Shown here: positions 16,516 through 25,733 of the stretch, piece after piece
Layout: each line of letters opens with the position of its first letter
How positions within the stretch are numbered: the first letter of the stretch is position 1
Source: Megasphaera sp. MJR8396C
GTDB taxonomy: Bacteria; Bacillota; Negativicutes; Veillonellales; Megasphaeraceae
Direction of reading: 5' to 3'
Assembly: GCF_001546855.1 (NCBI RefSeq)
Contig: NZ_KQ958206.1
Span: 126,104-190,103, forward strand
DNA length: 64,000 bases
Notes under the pieces: generated by a model
Databases searched by the model: none
What the model saw: only the letters and a program-made list of their open reading frames with translations
Told to the model about the DNA's origin: nothing
Program-made: the position numbers and the translations under genes

Positions 16516-18876
16516 GTGATTGCTGAAATTATCATTAATACGACGGCCAAACGGTTACAGCAGACCTTTTCCTATACGGTTCCGGATCATCTGGCCGTTC
16601 GCGTCGGAAGCCGCGTCATCGTTCCCTTCGGCTTTCGCCGGGAAGAGGGCATCGTCGTCGCCCTTCATGAGGAACTGGCGGAACCGGCCGATTTTACCTT
16701 AAAGCCCATTGAAGGCGTCCTGTCGTCACAGACGGGATTCCAGGAAGAAATGATCGAGACGGCCCTTTGGATCCGCGACTACTATGTCTGCAATCTGTCC
16801 GATGCCTTGCGGCTGTTCATGATCGACAAGCGCGGCCTCGTCCGCCAGGAGGTACTGTCCCTGGGGCCGACGCCGGCGACGACGGCAGAGGGCCGGACGA
16901 TTCAGCTCTATGTCGCCGATAAGGGCAAGGTGGAAAAAGGGGCTCTTAGCCGTAAATTTGGCCGCGACCTCATTTCTCGTCTCTTGGCCGAGAAAAGCCT
17001 TGGCAGTGAGAGCTTTTTAAAGAATAAGATTGCCGATAAAATGGAGGACTGGCTGTCCTTTGAAAAGGATGATCTCGAGGACATTCTTCGTGGCCGGCCT
17101 AAACAGCAGGCTTTACTGGCGGAACTGAAGGCAAAGAAGACGGCGCCGGCCGCTTACTTTCAGTCGAAAGGCTATACCCGCGATCTCATGCGTCGCCTCT
17201 CAGCGACAGGGCTTGCCCGCTGGGAACAGCATCCGGCTGGGACGACCAACATCCTGCCGACACTGGAATCGGATGAGGCCCTGCCCTTGACGGCAGAACA
17301 AAAAGAAGCCCTCGCCGTGATCGAAAGAGACGAAGGCGGCAAAACCTACGTCCTCCACGGCATTACCGGCAGCGGCAAGACGGAAATCTATATGCAGCTT
17401 GCCGAGAAAGTGCTGAAGAAGGGACAGCAGGTCATCGTCCTGGTGCCGGAAATCGCCTTGACCGGCCAAATCGTGCGCCGCTTCCTACGCCGTTTCGGTG
17501 ACGATGTCGTCGTCATGCACAGTCAGTTGTCTCAAGGCGAAAAGCGAAATAATTGGCTGCGCATGCAAAATGGAACGAGTCACATCTGTATCGGGGCCCG
17601 ATCGGCCGTCTTTTCGGCGGCCCGTTCCATCGGCCTGTTCATCGTCGACGAAGCCCACGACAGCTCGTATAAGCAGGATGAGGCGCCGCGCTATCAGGCC
17701 GTGGCTGTGGCCCGGAAGCGAGCGGCCTACTATGGCTGTCCGGTCATCCTCGGCAGTGCGACGCCGGCCTTAGGCGATTATTACAAGGCCCTTCAGGGCG
17801 ACTATGTCCTGGTGGAACTGAAAGAACGCGTCGGCCATCGGCCCTTGCCCGAAGTCGCCGTCGTCGATATGAGGGAGGAATTGGCCCGCGGCAATTACCG
17901 CGTCGTCTCCGATTCTCTGTACGACCTGCTGAATGAAACCCTGGCAGCCCGTCAGCAGGCGATCATCCTCCTCAATCGACGAGGCTATTCGACCTTCATC
18001 ATGTGCCGTAAATGCGGCTACGTCGTAAAATGCGATACTTGTGACGTGGCCATGGTCTATCACCGTCAGTCGTCGCATCTGAAATGTCACTACTGTGACG
18101 CTGAAAAGCCCGTGCCGACGGTCTGCCCGTCCTGCGGCAGTAAATACATCAAGTTCTTTGGCAGCGGGACGGAAAAGGTGGAACAGCAGCTCCACGAACT
18201 CTTTCCGACGGCCCGCATCGTCCGCCTCGACCAGGATACGACGAGCCGCAAGCACAGCGGTGACCGCATCATCGAGGCCTTCCGCCGCCATGAATACGAT
18301 ATCTTATTAGGAACGCAGATGGTCGCCAAGGGCCATGACTTTCCCGGCGTCAGTGCCGTTGGAATCCTCTCGGCGGACAGTCTGCTCAACCTGCCGGCTT
18401 ACTGGGCCGGGGAACGGACCTTTCAGCTTCTCACCCAGGCGGCTGGCCGGGCCGGCCGAGGCGACGTGCCGGGCCGCGTCGTCATGCAGACCTATGCACC
18501 GGATCATTACGTCATCCAGTGTGCCGCTCGCCAGGATTATCGGGCCTTTTACGACCAAGAAATTCAATTCCGCCAAGAATTGGCTTATCCGCCCTTTCAG
18601 GAAATGACGAAGATCATGGTCAGTGACGTCGACGAACAAGCCGTCTGGCGAAAGGCCAACGACGTCGCAGCGGCTCTTGAGAGCTGGAATAAAGAGAACG
18701 GCGCTGCCGTCATCATCATCGGCCCTTATGAAGACGTCATCAAAAAGATCCGCAATAAGTACCGCTTGGTCTTATCGCTGACGGCGGCCGACCTGGGACC
18801 GATCAAGAAGGGCATGCGTGACCTTCCGGCCTGTTGGCAGACGGGCGTCGTCATCGACGTCGATCCGTCGATGTAA
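16516..18876 (+). CDS. priA: Primosomal protein N', replication restart helicase PriA
   Basis: 786 aa. It reloads the replisome at broken forks. N-terminal DNA-binding domain about 1-100; Walker A in HGITGSGKTEIY; DEAH box in FIVDEAHDSSY; a full set of paired zinc cysteines (CRKCGYVVKCDTC, CHYC, CPSCG); then helicase motifs V and VI (GTQMVAKGHDFP, QAAGRAGRG). GAGGAGG lies one base before ATG 16510 but seven bases before GTG 16516, so GTG is the likelier start and gives the family-like MIAEIIINT. The gene resumes the conserved cluster interrupted after coaBC. Confidence 0.95.
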   Translation: MIAEIIINTTAKRLQQTFSYTVPDHLAVRVGSRVIVPFGFRREEGIVVALHEELAEPADFTLKPIEGVLSSQTGFQEEMIETALWIRDYYVCNLSDALRLFMIDKRGLVRQEVLSLGPTPATTAEGRTIQLYVADKGKVEKGALSRKFGRDLISRLLAEKSLGSESFLKNKIADKMEDWLSFEKDDLEDILRGRPKQQALLAELKAKKTAPAAYFQSKGYTRDLMRRLSATGLARWEQHPAGTTNILPTLESDEALPLTAEQKEALAVIERDEGGKTYVLHGITGSGKTEIYMQLAEKVLKKGQQVIVLVPEIALTGQIVRRFLRRFGDDVVVMHSQLSQGEKRNNWLRMQNGTSHICIGARSAVFSAARSIGLFIVDEAHDSSYKQDEAPRYQAVAVARKRAAYYGCPVILGSATPALGDYYKALQGDYVLVELKERVGHRPLPEVAVVDMREELARGNYRVVSDSLYDLLNETLAARQQAIILLNRRGYSTFIMCRKCGYVVKCDTCDVAMVYHRQSSHLKCHYCDAEKPVPTVCPSCGSKYIKFFGSGTEKVEQQLHELFPTARIVRLDQDTTSRKHSGDRIIEAFRRHEYDILLGTQMVAKGHDFPGVSAVGILSADSLLNLPAYWAGERTFQLLTQAAGRAGRGDVPGRVVMQTYAPDHYVIQCAARQDYRAFYDQEIQFRQELAYPPFQEMTKIMVSDVDEQAVWRKANDVAAALESWNKENGAAVIIIGPYEDVIKKIRNKYRLVLSLTAADLGPIKKGMRDLPACWQTGVVIDVDPSM

Positions 18877-18914
18877 GGGATTGACCCTGCTGTTTTGCAA
18901 CTCATGTTTGACAT

Positions 18915-18950
18915 AAAAGCCTGTGTGATGTCACACAGGCTTGCTTTTTT
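18915..18950 (+). terminator. Terminator after priA
   Basis: AAGCCTGTGTGA / TCACACAGGCTT, a perfect 12-bp stem with a 2-base loop, then TGCTTTTTT. Confidence 0.85.
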
Positions 18951-19009
18951 GCAGACTCTTGATGGGGAAGGCCCAGTGAAAAAATCGCTGCCGGGGTCTT
19001 GTATGAATC

Positions 19010-19018
19010 TGATATAAT
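19010..19018 (+). promoter_or_regulatory. Extended -10 promoter for the def-fmt-rsmB-rlmN unit
   Basis: TGATATAAT, a consensus -10 with the TGn extension and no good -35. A second TATAAT lies at 19099-19104, nearer the def start, also without a clear -35. One of the two likely drives the operon, since the priA terminator lies upstream. Confidence 0.4.
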
Positions 19019-19147
19019 AGAAGGGTAAGGATTCTCTTTCTCACTCCAGGGGAGGGTTAATTTGAATTCTTACAGTAGCCTTTTGGCTCTTTTTCCGCTA
19101 TAATAAGACGGATAAGCGTTTTAGTATAACAATGAGGTGAAAGATAT

Positions 19148-19609
19148 ATGGCATTACTCAAAATCATAAAAGCCGGGGATCCCGTCCTAAAAGCGACGGC
19201 CAAACCGGTTGCAAAAGTGAATAAACATATAAAGAAAATTCTCGATGACATGGCCGAAACGATGTATGCTGCCGACGGCGTCGGCCTGGCTGCGCCCCAG
19301 GTCAATGAATCGCTGCAGCTCATCGTCCTCGATGACGGCAACGGCCTGATTGAGCTCATCAATCCGGAAATCCTTGAAATGTCGGAAGAAACCAACATCG
19401 ATACGGAAGGCTGCCTGAGCGTTCCCGGCTATTACGGCAAGGTCCAGCGGGCTTCCAAGATCAAAGTCCGTTCCTTGACGCGCCACGGCAAGACCGTCAT
19501 TTATGAACCGGAAGGCTTTTTAGCCCGTATCTTCCAGCATGAAATGGACCATCTGTACGGCCATTTATTTATTGAAAAAGCGACGGATTTACAGAAAGTA
19601 GGGGAATAA
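19148..19609 (+). CDS. def: Peptide deformylase
   Basis: 153 aa. It removes the formyl group from nascent N-terminal methionine. All three metal-site motifs are present: GVGLAAPQ, EGCLSVPG (Cys ligand) and QHEMDHL (two His ligands and the catalytic Glu). GAGGTGA precedes the ATG. The stop overlaps the fmt ATG by one base, so the enzyme that adds and the enzyme that removes formyl groups are made together. Confidence 0.96.
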   Translation: MALLKIIKAGDPVLKATAKPVAKVNKHIKKILDDMAETMYAADGVGLAAPQVNESLQLIVLDDGNGLIELINPEILEMSEETNIDTEGCLSVPGYYGKVQRASKIKVRSLTRHGKTVIYEPEGFLARIFQHEMDHLYGHLFIEKATDLQKVGE

Positions 19610-20544
19610 TGGAAAGCTTACGCATCGTATTCATGGGAACGCCTGATTTTTCCGTCCCGTCCTTAGTCCAGCTGGCTCAGTCGCCGCATGACGTGGCGGC
19701 CGTCTATACCCAGCCGGATAAACAGCGGGGACGCGGGAAGAAGGTGACCTTTTCGCCGGTGAAGGAAAAAGCCGTCGAACTCGGCATTCCCGTGTTCCAG
19801 CCCGATTCCATGCGAAGCGATGACGTCATTGAAGAACTGAAAAGCCTTAAGCCGGACGTCATCATCGTCATTGCCTACGGCAAGATTTTGCCCAAAGCCG
19901 TTCTCGATATCCCGAAATACGGCTGCCTCAACGTCCACGGTTCACTCCTTCCGAAGTACCGCGGCGCGGCGCCGATTCAATATGCCGTAAAAGACGGCGA
20001 AGCCGAAAGCGGCGTTACCATCATGCTCCTCGATGAAGGCATGGATACGGGGAAGATGTTGAAAAAAGCGGCGATCCCTTTAGCCCCCAAGGAAACGACA
20101 GGGACCCTGTTCGATAAATTGGCCTCCCTTGGCGCCTCGACCTTGATGACCGTCGTCGATGACCTGGATACGTATGAAAAAAATGCCGTCCCTCAGGACG
20201 AAAGTCAGGCGACGTATACGGCGAAGATTACGAAAGAAGAAGCCAATCTCGATTGGACCGCTGATGCCGTCGTCCTCGAACGGTTGATCCGAACCTTAGA
20301 TCCTCATCCCGGTGCTTACACCGTGTGTCGTGACGGAAAGCGGCTGAAAATTTGGGCAGCCGACGTCGTCGAAGGGACGGATGCCGTGCCGGGAACGGTC
20401 ATCGATGTCGCCAAGAAGTCCTTTACCGTCCAGACCGGAAACGGCGCTCTTCGCATTACCGAAGTCCAGCCGGAAAGCCGCAAGCGCCTGACGGCGGTCC
20501 AGTATCTTCAAGGGGAAACGCTGACCGTCGGCCAATCGTTATAA
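19609..20544 (+). CDS. fmt: Methionyl-tRNA formyltransferase
   Basis: 311 aa. It formylates initiator Met-tRNA with 10-formyl-THF. VFMGTPDFSVPSL is the N-terminal signature, and CLNVHGSLLPKYRGAAPIQYAV carries the catalytic Asn and His and the SLLPKYRG loop. The C-terminal oligonucleotide-binding-fold domain (about 205-311) is complete. Coupled to def and followed by rsmB. Confidence 0.96.
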   Translation: MESLRIVFMGTPDFSVPSLVQLAQSPHDVAAVYTQPDKQRGRGKKVTFSPVKEKAVELGIPVFQPDSMRSDDVIEELKSLKPDVIIVIAYGKILPKAVLDIPKYGCLNVHGSLLPKYRGAAPIQYAVKDGEAESGVTIMLLDEGMDTGKMLKKAAIPLAPKETTGTLFDKLASLGASTLMTVVDDLDTYEKNAVPQDESQATYTAKITKEEANLDWTADAVVLERLIRTLDPHPGAYTVCRDGKRLKIWAADVVEGTDAVPGTVIDVAKKSFTVQTGNGALRITEVQPESRKRLTAVQYLQGETLTVGQSL

Positions 20545-20597
20545 CCGGTATGCCGTGATGCCGCACGCGTCGCCATACGTTGTATTTAGGAGGACTC

Positions 20598-21929
20598 ATG
20601 AACGTACGTGAAATTGCCTTTCAAAGCCTGCTGACCATTTGCAGGGATGAAGGGTATAGCAATATCGTCGTCTCTAAGGCGATACAGGCCCATAAATTTT
20701 CTGACCGGGACCGGCGATTTTATACGGAACTGGTGTATGGGACCTTGCGCTGTCTCAACTATTTGGACTGGATCATTTCCCAGCTCAGTACGCGCAAATT
20801 GAACAAGCTCGACCCGGTCTGCCTGGCCATCGTCCGCCTGGGCCTGTATCAGATTTTTGGCATGGACAAGGTGCCGGAATCGGCGGCCTGTAACGAGTCG
20901 GTCAAGATGGCTACTAAGTTTGGCAACAAGGGCATGGCCAAATTCGTCAATGCCATGCTGCGAAACAGTATCCGCAACCGCCATGCCTTCGTCATTCCCG
21001 ACAAGGAGAAGGATTTGGAGACGTACCTGGCCTTGACTTATCATCAGCAGGACTGGCTCATCCGCCGTTGGCTGAAGGATTATGGGCCGGAAGAAACGGA
21101 AAAACTCTGTCAGTATTTCGATACCATTCCGCCGCTGTGCCTCCGGGTCAATACGACGGTTACCAGCCGCGATGAACTGCTTAAAGAACTCGTCGAACAG
21201 GGGATACAGGCTCGTCCGACGACGGTTTCGCCGGACGGCATCTATATCGACGGCCACTTGGGCATCCATGAATTGGAATGCCTCAAAGATGGACGGGCCA
21301 TCATTCAAGACGAACCGTCCCAGCTCGTGGCTCACATCGTCGACCCCCAGCCTCATGAGCTGGTCCTTGACGTCTGCGCAGCACCTGGCGGCAAGACGAC
21401 CCATTTGGCGGCCCTCGGCGGTCCGTCGTGCATCGTCTATGGCGGCGATATCCATGAGCATAAATTGAAGCTCATTGATTATAATGCCCAAAAATTAGGC
21501 CTTAAAAATGTCCGTACCCTCTTCCAGAACGCCTGCACCATCGGACAGAAGTACGGCGGCCGGGCAGACCGCGTCTTAATCGATGCCCCCTGCTCGGGCC
21601 TCGGCGTCCTGCGCCACAAAATCGACCTTCGCTGGCGCAAGCAGTTGAGCGACCTCCGTACCCTGCCGGCCCTGCAGCGGCGCATTTTGGAAAGTGCTTC
21701 CCAGTGTGTAAAGCCCGGCGGCGTTTTGGTATACAGTACGTGTACTTTGAATGACGATGAAAACAGCCGTATCGTTACGGAATTTTTGAAGAAACATCCG
21801 GAATTTCATGTTGAAAACGCAGTCGAGAAGCTGGCTGTTCCGGGGCATGAAGGACCCTTTATCCAGCTCTTGCCTCATCGCGACGGCATGGACGGGTTCT
21901 TCATTGCTCGTATGAAGAAGGAGTCTTGA
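20598..21929 (+). CDS. rsmB: 16S rRNA (cytosine967-C5)-methyltransferase RsmB
   Basis: 443 aa. NusB-like N-terminal domain (about 1-130, MNVREIAFQSLLTI) then a SAM methyltransferase: LDVCAAPGGKTTHLA, the first catalytic block DAPCSGLGVLR, and VYSTCTLNDDENSRIV with the second catalytic Cys. It modifies C967 of 16S rRNA. The ATG at 20598 follows TTAGGAGGA. Standard neighbours fmt and rlmN. Confidence 0.95.
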   Translation: MNVREIAFQSLLTICRDEGYSNIVVSKAIQAHKFSDRDRRFYTELVYGTLRCLNYLDWIISQLSTRKLNKLDPVCLAIVRLGLYQIFGMDKVPESAACNESVKMATKFGNKGMAKFVNAMLRNSIRNRHAFVIPDKEKDLETYLALTYHQQDWLIRRWLKDYGPEETEKLCQYFDTIPPLCLRVNTTVTSRDELLKELVEQGIQARPTTVSPDGIYIDGHLGIHELECLKDGRAIIQDEPSQLVAHIVDPQPHELVLDVCAAPGGKTTHLAALGGPSCIVYGGDIHEHKLKLIDYNAQKLGLKNVRTLFQNACTIGQKYGGRADRVLIDAPCSGLGVLRHKIDLRWRKQLSDLRTLPALQRRILESASQCVKPGGVLVYSTCTLNDDENSRIVTEFLKKHPEFHVENAVEKLAVPGHEGPFIQLLPHRDGMDGFFIARMKKES

Positions 21930-21930
21930 T

Positions 21931-22959
21931 ATGATGAATCTATTCTCGATGACAAAAAAAGAGCTGCAGGACTTCCTCGTCGCCCAGGGAATGAAAAAAT
22001 TCCGGGCCGATCAGATCTTTCATTATATCTATAAGCAGTCTGTTTTTTCCTGGGATGACATGGTGCTCCTGCCGCAGAAGGATCGGGACATTTTAAAAGA
22101 AGTCCTGCCCATTTCCATGCCTGAAGTCGTGTCGCGCCTCGATGCGCCGGACGGACGGACTGTCAAACTGCTCCTGCGCCTTGAAGATGGGCAGACCGTT
22201 GAAACGGTGCTCATGATGCACGATTATGGCAACTCGATCTGCGTTTCATCGCAAGTCGGCTGCGCCGTCAACTGTGCCTTCTGCGCCTCGGCAAAAAACG
22301 GCTTCGTCCGCAATCTGTCGGCCGGCGAGATGGTGACTCAGTTACTGGCCTTCCGTCAGCACGTCACAACGGATCTTCACTCCATCGTCATCATGGGGAC
22401 AGGGGAACCGCTGCTCAATTACGACAACGTCATCGCCTTCATGAAGCTCATCCACGAAAAGGATACCTTCTACTTAGGCTACCGCAACATGACCTTGTCG
22501 ACGTCGGGCATCGTGCCTAAGATGTACCAATTGGCTAAAGAGGGGATGCCCATTACCCTGGCCGTATCCCTCCATGCACCCAATGATGCCTTGCGTCGGC
22601 GTATCATGCCGATTACCGACAAGTATCCTCTCGATGCCGTCTTAACGGCAGCTCATCATTATTTTGAAGAGACAGGGCGCAAAGTCACCTTTGAATATAT
22701 TCTCATTAAAAATCTGACCTGTACCCATGCCTGTGCCAAAGAACTGGCCCGCCTCTTCAGCGGCAAAAACATTCTCATCAATGCCATTCCCATCAATGAC
22801 AACTATGACGTCGGCCTCTACCGGCCTGACGACAAGTCCATTAGTGAATTCGTTACCTATCTCCAGCGCCACGGCGTGCCGGTTACACTGCGCCGTGAAA
22901 TGGGCAGCAAGATCCAAGCGGCCTGCGGCCAGCTGCGCATAAAACGCGAAAACATTTGA
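21931..22959 (+). CDS. rlmN: Dual-specificity 23S rRNA (A2503-C2)/tRNA methyltransferase RlmN
   Basis: 342 aa. It is a radical SAM enzyme; the cluster motif CAVNCAFCASA, GEPLLNYDNV, SLHAPNDALRRRIMPI and the C-terminal RREMGSKIQAACGQL (with the Cys that forms the methyl transfer adduct) are all present. It lies one base after rsmB. The stop codon overlaps the -35 of the next promoter. Confidence 0.96.
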   Translation: MMNLFSMTKKELQDFLVAQGMKKFRADQIFHYIYKQSVFSWDDMVLLPQKDRDILKEVLPISMPEVVSRLDAPDGRTVKLLLRLEDGQTVETVLMMHDYGNSICVSSQVGCAVNCAFCASAKNGFVRNLSAGEMVTQLLAFRQHVTTDLHSIVIMGTGEPLLNYDNVIAFMKLIHEKDTFYLGYRNMTLSTSGIVPKMYQLAKEGMPITLAVSLHAPNDALRRRIMPITDKYPLDAVLTAAHHYFEETGRKVTFEYILIKNLTCTHACAKELARLFSGKNILINAIPINDNYDVGLYRPDDKSISEFVTYLQRHGVPVTLRREMGSKIQAACGQLRIKRENI

Positions 22960-22984
22960 CAGGTGACAGGGAATATGATATGAA
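22956..22984 (+). promoter_or_regulatory. Promoter for prpC-prkC overlapping the rlmN stop
   Basis: TTGACA at 22956-22961 (it includes the rlmN TGA), 17-nt spacer, and TATGAA at 22979-22984. The -35 is consensus and the -10 is weak. Confidence 0.5.
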
Positions 22985-23028
22985 TTAATGTGTACCTATA
23001 ACGAAACACCGTGAGAGGACGTGAGAAT

Positions 23029-23736
23029 TTGGGCACATACGGTGAATCCAAAATCGGCCTGGTTCGGAAAGTAAATGAAGATTCTTTTTATATCAGCCAT
23101 GAGCGAAACGTGCTGGCTGTAGCCGACGGTATGGGCGGCTACGTCGGCGGCGAAATCGCCAGCAAGACGGCGGTAGAGGCCATTGCCTACTACTTTAAGA
23201 ACTTTAACTATGCGGCGCCGGTGCAGCTGGAAAAGGCGATTCAGTATGCCAATTCCAGCATCATCAGCAAGACCTTGATCGATCCCTCCCTGAAGGGGAT
23301 GGGGACGACCGTTTCCATGGTGACCCTGGCTCGGCATATGGCCTTCTGGGGCCACGTCGGAGACAGCCGCATCTATCTATACCGGGAAGGAGCCTTTTCA
23401 CAGATTTCTGTCGATCATACGATTGTTCAGGTTTTACTCGATAAAGGTAAGATTACAGAAGAAGAAGCGCTGAATCATCCGCAGCGCCATGTACTGACCA
23501 GAGCTGTCGGTGTCGATTCCAATCTCATCGTCGATACCGGAGCCTTTGAAGTACAGCCGAATGACCGGATTCTGATTTGTTCCGACGGCTTGACCTCGTT
23601 CATTGGCAGACCGGAACTTTGCGATGCCATCGGCGACTACGGCCGGACAGAACGGGAGATCATCAACGATCTCTTTGACCAGGTCTATGCAAATGGGGCC
23701 AAGGACAATGTCACGGCCATTTTGACAACCATATAA
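23029..23736 (+). CDS. prpC: PP2C-type Ser/Thr phosphatase, partner of PASTA kinase
   Basis: 235 aa from the TTG at 23029. It dephosphorylates targets of PrkC. Metal-ligand motifs are in order: KVNEDSFY, VADGMGGYVGGE, GHVGDSRIYLYR, CSDGLTSFI and GAKDNVTAIL. An upstream GTG at 23011 would add MRGREN but has no ribosome site; TTG gives the same distance to NED as other PrpC proteins and has GAGAGGA about ten bases upstream. The kinase gene follows 37 bp later, so the pair is co-transcribed. Confidence 0.93.
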   Translation: MGTYGESKIGLVRKVNEDSFYISHERNVLAVADGMGGYVGGEIASKTAVEAIAYYFKNFNYAAPVQLEKAIQYANSSIISKTLIDPSLKGMGTTVSMVTLARHMAFWGHVGDSRIYLYREGAFSQISVDHTIVQVLLDKGKITEEEALNHPQRHVLTRAVGVDSNLIVDTGAFEVQPNDRILICSDGLTSFIGRPELCDAIGDYGRTEREIINDLFDQVYANGAKDNVTAILTTI

Positions 23737-23772
23737 TCGGGAACGACTATGAAAGTGGTGGAATAGTTAAAA

Positions 23773-25725
23773 ATGATTGGTCATATCTTAGACAATAGAT
23801 ACAAGATATTGGAAAAAGTAGGTACAGGCGGCATGGCCAGCGTATACAAGGCTCAGGATATCCTCCTGGACCGTATCGTCGCGGTCAAGGTACTTCACGC
23901 AAAATACGGCGACGACCACGACTTTGTCGTTCGTTTCCGTCAGGAAGCACAAGCGGCTGCCAAATTGTCCCATCCCAATATCGTCAACATATACGACGTC
24001 GGCTACGATGAAAATGTCCATTACATCGTCATGGAATTCGTACGCGGCGAGACGTTGAAAGAGTACATCGAAAAACACGGCCATTTGCCGATCAATACGT
24101 CGATACAGATTGCCTTCAATATCGGCGAGGCCCTTGAAAATGCACATGCCAACGGCATCGTCCACTGCGATATTAAGCCCCATAACATTCTGGTAACGGA
24201 AACGGGGCGTATTAAGGTCGCAGATTTTGGCATTGCCCGGGCTATCAATTCCGTGGAAAACAGCGACCGTACCGTTCTCGGTTCGGTACATTATTTTTCG
24301 CCGGAACAGGCCAGCGGCGGCCACATCGACGAACGGACGGATATCTATTCTCTGGGCGTCGTCATGTATGAAATGATGACCGGCATCGTGCCGTTTGAAG
24401 GCGATACGGCCATCAGCATCGCCTTGAAGCACGTTCAGGACGACATCCCCCTTCCGACGAAGTACAATCGCCGCATTCCGCGATTGGTCGAACAGGTGAT
24501 CCTCAAAGCCATGTCCAAGAATCCCGACGACCGCTTCCAGTCCATCGGCGAGATGATGTCCGAACTTCGCCTGTCACAGGGCTTTATCAACACCAACGGT
24601 GCCCGGCCGATCATCAGCAAGGGAACCTATAACTTTGGGACTCAAAAAATCCAGCCTATCAAGGAAAAAGAGCTGCCTGAAGAAGCTCCGAAAAAGAAAA
24701 AGAATATTTTTACCCGTTTCATGGATTCTATCAGCAATCATTCTCAAAAGACGATCATCATCGGCATGCTCGGTGTCTTTCTCGTCGCCTTCGTATGGGC
24801 CTTCTTTTCCTTTGGTAATTTTTGGAGTACCGAAGATATTACCGTCCCCAACGTAACCGGGAAACAGGTGGAAATCGCCCGAAAAATCCTCAAAGATAAG
24901 AAGTTAGACGTATCTGTCAAGGAGGTAGAGAGTGAGGAAGTCCCCGTCGGGGAAGTCGTCGCCCAGACGCCGTCAGGCGGGGCTGTCGTCAAGGCCAATC
25001 GGACCATTTACCTGACCGTCAGCAAGGGCAATAAGGGCGAGCAGGTCCTCATTCCGGACCTAAGGAGCCTGACCCTCGAAGAGGCCGAAAGCAAATTGAA
25101 GGAAATCGGCTTATCTGTCGGCAAGGTAACGTATAAAGAAAGCGCTCAGTATGCCGACGGGACGATTATCAGTCAGAGTCCGTCGTCGCCGAAGAAGGTC
25201 GACAAGGGCACGAAAGTCAACCTCGTCGTCTGCCGTAAGAGCGAGGCTGAAAAAGCAGCTGAATCGGCCAACGAAGCGCCGAATACCAGCGGCATGACCC
25301 TGGACGAAGCGGAAAAAGCCCTGGAAAGCGCAGGCTATTCCGTCGGTTCCGTCGCCAACCTCGATGCTTCAAAAGACAGCTCGCAGGCCGTCGTTACGGC
25401 CCAGGCCGCAGGGGATGGCAAAGTCGTCAACCTGACCGTCGAATATCCCGGCAGCCAGAGTTCGCAGTCGACAGGCTCGGACGGCAGCGCCAACAACCAG
25501 GAACCGGCCGGTACACCGCATTACGGGACGGTCAACATCAGCGTTCCTGCCGGCGCTTCGAACCAGCATGTTCAAATCATCGTATCCGATGATAACGGCT
25601 CACGCGTCGTCTACGACCGCAATCAGTCCGGCGGCGACAACATTTCAAAGAGCGTCAGCGGGACCGGGAAGACCCGGGTCAAAGTCTATATCAATAATTC
25701 GCTAGTACAGGATCAATATATCTAA
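23773..25725 (+). CDS. prkC: Ser/Thr kinase with extracellular PASTA domains (PrkC/StkP type)
   Basis: 650 aa. Cytosolic kinase (about 10-275): VGTGGMASVYKA, catalytic Lys in VAVKVLHAK, HCDIKPHNIL, DFGIARA, and a GSVHYFSPEQASGG activation end. A single transmembrane helix lies near residue 335-357, then PASTA repeats outside: two clear ones (VPNVTGKQVEIARK, IPDLRSLTLEEAESK), a weaker third, and a Ser/Gly-rich end. It senses muropeptides or lipid II and phosphorylates cell-wall and translation proteins. The catalytic loop has HCD instead of HRD, making it a non-RD kinase. Sits with prpC, rsgA and rpe as usual. Confidence 0.95.
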   Translation: MIGHILDNRYKILEKVGTGGMASVYKAQDILLDRIVAVKVLHAKYGDDHDFVVRFRQEAQAAAKLSHPNIVNIYDVGYDENVHYIVMEFVRGETLKEYIEKHGHLPINTSIQIAFNIGEALENAHANGIVHCDIKPHNILVTETGRIKVADFGIARAINSVENSDRTVLGSVHYFSPEQASGGHIDERTDIYSLGVVMYEMMTGIVPFEGDTAISIALKHVQDDIPLPTKYNRRIPRLVEQVILKAMSKNPDDRFQSIGEMMSELRLSQGFINTNGARPIISKGTYNFGTQKIQPIKEKELPEEAPKKKKNIFTRFMDSISNHSQKTIIIGMLGVFLVAFVWAFFSFGNFWSTEDITVPNVTGKQVEIARKILKDKKLDVSVKEVESEEVPVGEVVAQTPSGGAVVKANRTIYLTVSKGNKGEQVLIPDLRSLTLEEAESKLKEIGLSVGKVTYKESAQYADGTIISQSPSSPKKVDKGTKVNLVVCRKSEAEKAAESANEAPNTSGMTLDEAEKALESAGYSVGSVANLDASKDSSQAVVTAQAAGDGKVVNLTVEYPGSQSSQSTGSDGSANNQEPAGTPHYGTVNISVPAGASNQHVQIIVSDDNGSRVVYDRNQSGGDNISKSVSGTGKTRVKVYINNSLVQDQYI

Positions 25726-25733
25726 GGAGGAAC

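Noticed and set aside
20586-21491. Minus-strand ORF of 301 codons opposite rsmB
   Set aside because: Shadow of rsmB; rsmB carries all catalytic motifs.
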